Below are positions 1-4,663 of a stretch of DNA of 7,539 nucleotides, one piece after another; the stretch's first letter is position 1, and the number at the start of each line of letters is the position of its first letter. The position numbers and the translations under genes were made by a program. Where the stretch lies: the NCBI GenBank assembly GCA_013286765.1, contig JABDFB010000100.1:1-7539 (forward strand), written 5' to 3'. The DNA comes from Deltaproteobacteria bacterium. Its GTDB lineage: Bacteria; Bdellovibrionota; UBA1018. Below the pieces are notes generated by a model. The model was not told the origin of the DNA and did no database searches. It worked only from the letters and a program-made list of their open reading frames with translations.

Positions 1-370
1 AATATGAGAGAAGTCGCAAAAACTCATCCACTTCGTCGACCATATGGCCATAAAACGATGGCGGTATACTTGTTGCGATTTTGCCTATTAAGTGTTTTTT
101 AAGGATATTTAGCTTAAAAACACGAAGTTGTTCACCAGCTTGTTTGGATTCGCTTAGCACCGCGCCCAACTGCTGATCCCTCACGGGCTGCCTCGCCCTA
201 TCAAGAAGGTCATCGAAACCTTTCATTAAAGAACCGGCTTGTTGAATGTACTCTATCTCTTTGGGAGCCATGGAATCGTAAATCATCCTGATGTGGTCGC
301 CTAACATTTGAAGCCAAAACCGAAGCTCGAACAGCGCTTCTTCCCGGAAAAATTCTATTTTCGTTGCCAT
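1..370 (-). CDS. DUF2935-like protein, N-terminal part (runs off left edge)
   Basis: An open frame of 123 codons starts at ATG 368-370 and continues past base 1 without a stop, so the C-terminus is missing. The protein begins MATKIEFFREEALFELRFWL and continues with QMLGDHIRMIYDSM. This Glu-rich helix followed by a G-D-H motif, and then further amphipathic helices, is what I associate with DUF2935 proteins, which are mostly known from Firmicutes. They are predicted helical bundles of about 250-300 residues with repeated E/H positions that could bind metal; the function is not established. The start is well supported by an extended Shine-Dalgarno sequence 8 bases upstream. The gene lies 46 bp downstream of the PEBP gene on the same strand, so the two may be co-transcribed. 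The family call comes from recalled motifs, not from a search. Confidence 0.7.
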   Translation of the reverse strand, partial: MATKIEFFREEALFELRFWLQMLGDHIRMIYDSMAPKEIEYIQQAGSLMKGFDDLLDRARQPVRDQQLGAVLSESKQAGEQLRVFKLNILKKHLIGKIATSIPPSFYGHMVDEVDEFLRLLSY

Positions 371-374
371 ATGA

Positions 375-387
375 ATCACCGCCTTTC
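375..387 (-). promoter_or_regulatory. Extended Shine-Dalgarno site of the DUF2935-like gene
   Basis: On the minus strand this reads GAAAGGCGGTGAT, which differs at one base from GAAAGGAGGTGAT, the full complement of the 16S rRNA 3' end. The GGCGG core sits 8 bases before the ATG. Such long matches are typical of Firmicutes genes. No other gene in the window has one this long. Confidence 0.75.
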
Positions 388-416
388 GTATTTTGTATTC
401 GACCTTGTCTGCCGCC

Positions 417-953
417 TCATTTTCGCTCATACGTACCGACATAATCGCCGGTCGCGAGCACGTGGCCTTCAGCCGCCTGTACGACCTCCTCTCGCGTCGC
501 ACCCACGTCGAGCCCGAGCGGACGATCGAGGGCGAACAACTCGAAGTGATAGTGGTGCGTGCCGTGTCCGCGCGGTGGGTGGGGACCCCTGTATTCAGAA
601 CGTCCTACCGAGTTCTCGCCTTGGAGCGCGCCGCCGGGTGCGTCCTTAGTGCCAATTCCGACCGGCAGTTCTTCCAGCGTGGGTGGGATGCGGTACATGA
701 CCCAGTGGACTACAGGACTGGGCTTCAACGCGTCAGGATCCTCACAGATCAGCATAAGCTCCTGGGTACCTTCGGGAACACCGCTCCATCGGAGCCCGGG
801 AGAGACGTTCCTTCCTTCCGAATCGGAGTGCTCCACGGGAATCGGCCCACCGTTCGGAAAGGACGAGCTCTCGAGAACGAGCTTGCTCCGGCCCCTGAGT
901 GACGACAGAGCGCACACGAGGCGACGCTCTCCAATGGGATTTTGAATCTGCAT
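417..953 (-). CDS. YbhB/YbcL-type PEBP (Raf kinase inhibitor-like) protein
   Basis: The product is 178 residues. It matches the bacterial phosphatidylethanolamine-binding protein family: FPNGGPIPVEHS (residues 32-43), NVSPGLRWSGVPEGT (49-63), the ligand-pocket motif DPDA (72-75), HWVMYRIP (83-90), and GPHPPRGHGTHHYHFELF (123-140), which ends in the characteristic GTHHYHFELFALD stretch. Bacterial members are small soluble proteins whose ligands and roles are mostly unknown. I chose ATG 951-953 because GGAGG lies 6 bases upstream; the in-frame TTG at 983 has no such site. There is an extension of about 25 residues before the usual family start. The gene is much richer in G and C than the rest of the window, suggesting a different origin. 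A second, out-of-frame ATG with a stronger site lies just upstream, at 987. Confidence 0.88.
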   Translation of the reverse strand: MQIQNPIGERRLVCALSSLRGRSKLVLESSSFPNGGPIPVEHSDSEGRNVSPGLRWSGVPEGTQELMLICEDPDALKPSPVVHWVMYRIPPTLEELPVGIGTKDAPGGALQGENSVGRSEYRGPHPPRGHGTHHYHFELFALDRPLGLDVGATREEVVQAAEGHVLATGDYVGTYERK

Positions 954-959
954 GGCAAA

Positions 960-964
960 CCTCC
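960..964 (-). promoter_or_regulatory. Ribosome-binding site that decides the PEBP start
   Basis: GGAGG on the minus strand, 6 bases before ATG 953. A second and longer site, AGGAGGG at 996-1002, lies 8 bases before an ATG at 987 in another frame. The PEBP motifs are in the frame of the 953 start. Confidence 0.6.
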
Positions 965-1074
965 GTGCTCTCAAACTTTGCAATCATCACACCCACCCTC
1001 CTAAATTTATCTTGCACTGCACTAGGCACTCGAGTTTAAGCAAAAATATCCGGTAATTTTTATAGTCTCTTTTA

Positions 1075-1114
1075 AAAGAAATGTCCGGTAACGGTGATAA
1101 CCGGACATTTCTTT
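1075..1114 (-). terminator. Perfect 15-bp inverted repeat, possible terminator of the SDR gene
   Basis: AAAGAAATGTCCGGT (1075-1089) pairs exactly with ACCGGACATTTCTTT (1100-1114) around a 10-base loop. Read on the minus strand, the stem ends in TTTCTTTT, so it has the A-tract/stem/T-tract layout of an intrinsic terminator and could work in either direction. It lies about 205 bases past the SDR stop, which is far for a terminator. Its TCCGGTAA core recurs at 1050-1057, so a remnant of a small mobile repeat is an alternative. Confidence 0.45.
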
Positions 1115-1319
1115 GTATTGATTTCATTTAAAAATTTGGATCACAACGCAAAAGCGAAAGAATGCTCAAAATCGGATCTACACATTTAGTAGAAAGAAGT
1201 TCCAATATTTCACATTGTATTCAGTCGGAGTTGGTTGTCGACAGAGCCAAACCAAATCGCAATCAATACAACTCAGCCAAGTCCGCGACGTCACTGACGG
1301 TAAATATTCTGGCAACTAG

Positions 1320-2099
1320 CTAGGCGCCGTTCAAAAAATCTTCCGGCATCTTATGAGCGTAGTCTGCAAATTTCTTTTCGACTGCTTTAGGATCTGAACG
1401 AAGATTCTGGGCAATATTATTGGCAAAGCTATCTGGCGTAATATCTTCGATTCCATTTTCGATCCCGTCGAAGACTTGAATTGCGACATTAGCAGGCGTT
1501 TCTTTTTCAAAATTTACGTCTTCGGCCATATCTGTATCAATAGGACCTGGATAAACACCGAAAACTGAAACGCCATATTGCATCAATTCCGCTCTCACGG
1601 ATAGCGTTAGGAAATGGGCTGCGGCCTTTGAAGCGCAGTAAGTAGCAACAATAGGTAGAGCCGCTAATCCTCCTATAGAGACAATGTTGGCAATTGCTCC
1701 GTTCTTATTTTTAATTAGTGTTTTGCAGAAAGCGCGAATGAGATTCAGCGAACCAAAATAATTAACTTCAAGTTCTTGTCTTGCTGCCACTTCGCTATAG
1801 TTAAAGCAAGCGCCAGAGGATCCTGCAAATCCTGAATTATTGATTAAAATTTGAGTATCACTAGCCTGCTTTGCAACCTGATCAATTTCTTCCTTCTTAG
1901 TTACATCCAAACATAGTGGAACTACGACTCCCGGGTACTGGGCGACTAAATCATCCAGTTGAGAAATATCTCTCGCCGTCGCATAAACTTTCTTCGCTCT
2001 TCTTTTGATAGCCTCACGAACCAAAGCTCGCCCTATGCCTTTCTTGCGATTTGCGCCCGTTATAAAAATGACCGAATCTTTCACCACAACTTTTGACAT
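1320..2099 (-). CDS. Short-chain dehydrogenase/reductase (classical SDR)
   Basis: The product is 259 residues, a normal classical SDR length. These cytoplasmic Rossmann-fold enzymes oxidise or reduce alcohol/carbonyl groups with NAD(P)(H). Visible motifs are the cofactor loop TGANRKKGIG (14-23), a basic residue after the second strand (R43 in ATARD, favouring NADP), LDV (64-66), NNSG (87-90, usually NNAG), and a full catalytic tetrad N113, S141, Y154 and K158 (YCASK), followed by PGPIDTDM. The glycine loop is two residues longer than the usual TGxxxGIG. I chose ATG 2097-2099 over the GTG at 2114 because the GTG lies within the GTGAGGG region that serves as ribosome-binding site. It is divergent from the methyltransferase across 135 bp. 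A TACAAT-like -10 lies at 2170-2175 on the minus strand but has no good -35. The substrate cannot be told. Confidence 0.92.
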   Translation of the reverse strand: MSKVVVKDSVIFITGANRKKGIGRALVREAIKRRAKKVYATARDISQLDDLVAQYPGVVVPLCLDVTKKEEIDQVAKQASDTQILINNSGFAGSSGACFNYSEVAARQELEVNYFGSLNLIRAFCKTLIKNKNGAIANIVSIGGLAALPIVATYCASKAAAHFLTLSVRAELMQYGVSVFGVYPGPIDTDMAEDVNFEKETPANVAIQVFDGIENGIEDITPDSFANNIAQNLRSDPKAVEKKFADYAHKMPEDFLNGA

Positions 2100-2234
2100 T
2101 CTTTTTTCCCTCACCTGTGTTTTCCACTCTCAAGGTCGCAAGATCCACTTGCCCTCATGTTAGCTGAGAATTGTATCATACCAGCGTCCTAAATGTTACT
2201 GCTCTTGTTGCCTCTTGGTATCTCAAAATGCTAG

Positions 2235-3041
2235 ATGGATTTTATGATTCAAGAACACGATCAAAATCGCGAAGCCTGGAATGAAGCCTCTGAGCACTAT
2301 CGAAAGAATCTAAATGAAGATCTTAGGTTCTTGAAGGGAGGTGGAAAGAACTTTTGCGCTCCAGAACTAAAATTTTTGGAGCCACTTGCTGAAAAATGCA
2401 ATCGAGCCATTCACCTCCAATGCGCCGGTGGAACAGACACTCTGTCTTTGATTAATCTTGGTATAAAAGAAGTAATCGGTGTTGATATCAGCGAGGAAAT
2501 GATTCACATCGCTCGCACAAAATCTATAGAACTTCAAATGCCTGCAACCTGGATTGTATCTGATATCTTGAATACGCCATCGGAACTGAATGGAAAAGCA
2601 GATTTAGTTTATACTGGGCGTGGAGCTATAAACTGGATCATGGATATTGAGGCATGGGGAAAAGTTATAGCACGCCTTTTAAAGCCAGGAGGTTTCCTAT
2701 ACCTTTTTGAAGGACATCCGGTAACATTCTTCTTTGATATGCTAGGCTCTGATTTAAAATTTGATACTGAATTTCAGGGGTATTTTTCCGATAAAACCTA
2801 CCAAAGTCAAAAATGGCCCAAAACATACGTTGGTAAAATCAAGGACAGAGAAGAAGAGCAGTCTATGAAATATGAACGGGCCTGGCCAATAAGTAATGTT
2901 ATTACTTCACTTTTAAAGGCAGGTCTGACCCTCCACCAATTTGAGGAACATCCCGAGGCATACTGGAAGGAATTTCCCAATATGCCAGATGACGTTCGCA
3001 CGAAATTTCCGAATACGTTTTCGCTTCTTATGAAGAAATAA
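2235..3041 (+). CDS. Class I SAM-dependent methyltransferase
   Basis: The product is 268 residues. It has the seven-strand methyltransferase pattern: motif I HLQCAGGTDTL (60-70), the acidic residue after strand 2 in GVDISEEM (D84), which binds the SAM ribose, SDIL (109-112) near the adenine, and LLKPGGFLYLFEGHP (148-162), the post-IV region. The C-terminal third (about 163-268) is probably the substrate cap and gives no clue to the acceptor. The start is uncertain: ATG 2235 and ATG 2244 are in frame, and neither has a strong ribosome-binding site (only AGATGGA before 2244). It reads away from the SDR gene and 70 bp ahead of the acetyltransferase on the same strand, so it probably shares a transcript with the latter. 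The fold assignment is secure; a small-molecule or antibiotic-type acceptor would be a guess. Confidence 0.88.
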   Translation: MDFMIQEHDQNREAWNEASEHYRKNLNEDLRFLKGGGKNFCAPELKFLEPLAEKCNRAIHLQCAGGTDTLSLINLGIKEVIGVDISEEMIHIARTKSIELQMPATWIVSDILNTPSELNGKADLVYTGRGAINWIMDIEAWGKVIARLLKPGGFLYLFEGHPVTFFFDMLGSDLKFDTEFQGYFSDKTYQSQKWPKTYVGKIKDREEEQSMKYERAWPISNVITSLLKAGLTLHQFEEHPEAYWKEFPNMPDDVRTKFPNTFSLLMKK

Positions 3042-3076
3042 TGTTTATTTTACTACTCCGAACCTTTGAAACACGA

Positions 3077-3097
3077 TCTTCCAACCCTTCTGGAAGA
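3077..3097 (+). promoter_or_regulatory. Small hairpin next to the acetyltransferase ribosome-binding site
   Basis: TCTTCCA (3077-3083) pairs exactly with TGGAAGA (3091-3097) around a 7-base loop. The right arm touches AAGGA (3097-3101), the likely ribosome-binding site 10 bases before ATG 3112. It has no T-tract, so it is not a terminator. It could modulate translation or be chance. Confidence 0.35.
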
Positions 3098-3111
3098 AGG
3101 AAATACTAAGT

Positions 3112-3657
3112 ATGAAGCTACCGATCTCTGAGAAATATTTCATTTCTGATATTAATGATAAGGATAAACCTGCGTATATCGAGCATCTCAAGGAAAAACA
3201 AATTTATGATCAGACTCTTGTTATTCCGTTCCCCTATACTGAGGTGGAAGCCGATGCATGGCTTAAATTCGTAGGCGAAATAACGAAGACGCAAGGACGA
3301 TCGGTCACGTGGGCTATCCGCAATTCAGATGGCTATTTAATTGGTGGAATCGGTTTTCATGATCTCGCAATAGGGAAATCCCATCGTGCAGAACTTGGGT
3401 ATTGGATAGCAAAGCCTTATTGGGGTCAAGGTATTATGACTGAAGCAGTGAAACTGGTGACCGAATTTGGCTTCCACGAATTCGGCCTGATCAAGGTTTC
3501 GGCCATCATCTTTCCCTTTAATACAGCATCTGGCCGAGTTTTGGAAAAAGCAGGATTCCAACCGGAAGGATACCTCCGAAAACACTATCAGAAGGATGGG
3601 AAGATCCTGGATGGCAAAGTATACGCGAAATTACACGACGACTATCCCGCTCTATAG
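3112..3657 (+). CDS. GNAT-family N-acetyltransferase, RimJ/RimL type
   Basis: The product is 181 residues, usual for the RimJ/RimL branch of the GNAT superfamily, which transfers acetyl from acetyl-CoA to protein N-termini or small amines. Motif A, which binds the CoA pyrophosphate, is ELGYWIAKPYWGQGIMTEA (94-112) with its Q/R-x-x-G-x-G/A-type turn at GQGIMT. Motif B is seen in N137 (FNTASGRVLEKAGF) and EGYLRKHYQKDGK (152-164), a very typical ending for this family. An aromatic and proline stretch (IPFPYTEVEADAWL, 38-51) is also family-typical. AAGGA at 3097-3101 is the likely ribosome-binding site. It follows the methyltransferase by 70 bp, making a two-gene plus-strand unit. The substrate is unknown; a ribosomal protein, an aminoglycoside-like amine or a polyamine cannot be told apart from sequence. 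Confidence 0.9.
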   Translation: MKLPISEKYFISDINDKDKPAYIEHLKEKQIYDQTLVIPFPYTEVEADAWLKFVGEITKTQGRSVTWAIRNSDGYLIGGIGFHDLAIGKSHRAELGYWIAKPYWGQGIMTEAVKLVTEFGFHEFGLIKVSAIIFPFNTASGRVLEKAGFQPEGYLRKHYQKDGKILDGKVYAKLHDDYPAL

Positions 3658-3716
3658 TGCCAGGCGGGTTTGTACTCCTGGACTCATGTGTCCGATGCGA
3701 CACTAAACCAACAATA

Positions 3717-3730
3717 TATAAATATATATA
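3717..3730 (+). repeat. 14-bp AT-rich element, copy 1
   Basis: TATAAATATATATA. Its exact reverse complement is found at 4563-4576. Copy 1 ends 79 bases before the start of the 190-residue secreted protein and copy 2 ends 88 bases before that of the 610-residue one. Low complexity means chance is possible. I found no convincing -35/-10 pair next to this copy. Confidence 0.4.
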
Positions 3731-3808
3731 ACTTAAAATCAGCCCTCAAAAGTGATAGATTAATATACATGTACTACTTAAGTACAATGAAGGAAAGGTA
3801 AGAACTTT

Positions 3809-4381
3809 ATGGGCCGTTTTTCAATGTCTTTTTTTGTTTTAGCAATATCTATTTCTATTTCAGTTGTACGCGCGGCTGATATGACAGACCTAAACCCAAA
3901 GACAGACTGTGATGTATCCGGTTCCTCACAGAAAAAATCGTACCTCAATTCATTCTTTGATTTGTTTAAGTTCAGCCAGAGAGAGCCACAAGGTTCTACC
4001 AAGTCCGAGAAAAAACTGGCCAAAGAAGATGTTACGCCTGCTTTTCTCCAACTGGAATGGGGCATTTCGGAAAGCGACGCGGTAGATTTAAAAACACTGA
4101 TCAATAGCCACAAAGACGTCTGGCAAAGAAACTTAGACCGTAAGTCAAAAAGAACCATAGCGTCAAACAGCAAAGAACTAAAAAAAGCCGAAAAAAGTTT
4201 ACTTGAAAAATACGGAATGAAAATTATTGTCTTCAACGACCTAATAAAAATGGAGATGACTCGGGTATCAGAAAAGAGAAAACCTGAAAAAGAAGGAGGG
4301 AGGTACGATCCCTTACGGTCTACAAGTCGCAATCTCTACTATAGAGACGGATATCTCAAAGATACTAGCGGAAAGAAGTGA
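3809..4381 (+). CDS. Secreted protein of unknown function, 190 residues
   Basis: I do not recognise this protein. Residues 1-22 (MGRFSMSFFVLAISISISVV then RA) form a signal peptide: a basic residue, a hydrophobic core, and a V-R-A|A-D signal peptidase I site, so it is probably exported. The mature part is hydrophilic and Lys/Ser-rich, with one cysteine (C34), a predicted helical and strongly charged middle (about 90-160, including KSKR and KELKKAEKSLLEK), and a Tyr/Arg-rich tail (RYDPLRSTSRNLYYRDGYLK, 165-184). No lipobox or transmembrane helix is seen after the signal peptide. AAAGG at 3794-3798, 10 bases upstream, supports ATG 3809. It precedes another signal-peptide protein on the same strand, which suggests a shared role in the envelope or outside the cell. 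The antisense strand is also open over most of this stretch, but the signal peptide and ribosome-binding site favour the plus strand. Confidence 0.75.
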   Translation: MGRFSMSFFVLAISISISVVRAADMTDLNPKTDCDVSGSSQKKSYLNSFFDLFKFSQREPQGSTKSEKKLAKEDVTPAFLQLEWGISESDAVDLKTLINSHKDVWQRNLDRKSKRTIASNSKELKKAEKSLLEKYGMKIIVFNDLIKMEMTRVSEKRKPEKEGGRYDPLRSTSRNLYYRDGYLKDTSGKK

Positions 4382-4447
4382 AAGTTTTAGAGAATACTAA
4401 TTACCCAGTCTGAGCCCATTGGGTACGGAATACACAGACCCCGATAT

Positions 4448-4491
4448 GGATCATTGAAAATTCATGGAAACATGTATGCGGCAAATGATCC
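4448..4491. repeat. Inverted repeat GGATCATT / AATGATCC
   Basis: GGATCATT (4448-4455) and AATGATCC (4484-4491) are exact inverted copies 28 bases apart. The same AATGATC half-site forms the perfect palindrome at 4611-4620 at the promoter of the downstream gene. This could be a spaced regulator site or a weak RNA hairpin. Confidence 0.4.
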
Positions 4492-4530
4492 GGAATTGTA
4501 AATTCGATTAATAGTTTTATGTGACTAACT

Positions 4531-4562
4531 AAGTTGATTACTTATATTGAAGCAATCAACTT
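4531..4562 (+). terminator. AT-rich hairpin, possible terminator after the 190-residue gene
   Basis: AAGTTGATT (4531-4539) pairs with AATCAACTT (4554-4562). After one A/C mismatch the stem continues with CTT/AAG around the loop ATATTG. A run rich in T and A follows (to 4581). The stem is weak in G and C and lies 150 bases past the stop, so the terminator call is tentative. It sits just upstream of the next promoter and would insulate it. Confidence 0.4.
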
Positions 4563-4576
4563 TATATATATTTATA
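4563..4576 (-). repeat. 14-bp AT-rich element, copy 2 (inverted)
   Basis: TATATATATTTATA, the exact reverse complement of the element at 3717-3730. It lies 9 bases upstream of the TTGACA at 4586, where an UP element contacting the RNA polymerase alpha subunit would be. Confidence 0.4.
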
Positions 4577-4585
4577 TTTTTACTG

Positions 4586-4613
4586 TTGACAGCGTTATCA
4601 TTTCCACTTTAAT
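4586..4613 (+). promoter_or_regulatory. Sigma-70-type promoter of the 610-residue secreted protein
   Basis: A consensus -35 TTGACA (4586-4591) is followed after 16 bases by TTTAAT (4608-4613), five of six matches to TATAAT. AT-rich DNA lies directly upstream. Transcription would start near 4620, leaving a leader of about 44 bases before ATG 4664. This is the best promoter match in the window. Confidence 0.65.
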
Positions 4614-4620
4614 GATCATT
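4611..4620. promoter_or_regulatory. Perfect 10-bp palindrome at the probable transcription start
   Basis: AATGATCATT is its own reverse complement. It overlaps the end of the -10 and the expected start site, where a repressor would block initiation. Its half-site also occurs in the inverted repeat at 4448-4491. The operator role is inferred from position only. Confidence 0.35.
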
Positions 4621-4663
4621 TTTGGTTTATTAATTATTCGATTTTTGGCAGATGAGGTAGTTT

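Larger units (their letters stand above)
954..1319. other. Gap of 366 bp without a convincing gene
   Basis: The left end is the leader of the PEBP gene with its two ribosome-binding sites. The middle holds the hairpin at 1075-1114 and a further TCCGGTAA at 1050-1057. From 1116 to 1319 I see no RNA gene, promoter or recognisable protein. The only open frame there is a 53-codon plus-strand one (1162-1323) with no clear ribosome-binding site, which I do not call. Base composition falls sharply from left to right across this gap. Confidence 0.6.

Noticed and set aside
393..945. Plus-strand open frames across the PEBP gene
   Set aside because: They are antisense to a gene with many PEBP family motifs; long spurious frames are expected in GC-rich coding DNA.
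1162..1323. 53-codon plus-strand open frame (MLKIGSTHLVERSS...) next to the SDR end
   Set aside because: No clear ribosome-binding site, no recognisable motif, and it overlaps the end of the SDR gene on the other strand; chance is enough.
3658..3710. Terminator after the acetyltransferase (CCAGG/CCTGG and GTGTC/GACAC stems)
   Set aside because: Each stem is only 5 bp and no T-tract follows.
3778..4332. Long open frame on the minus strand opposite the 190-residue secreted gene
   Set aside because: The plus frame has a clear signal peptide and a ribosome-binding site; the minus frame reads as hydrophobic runs complementary to Lys-rich coding and has no recognisable motif.
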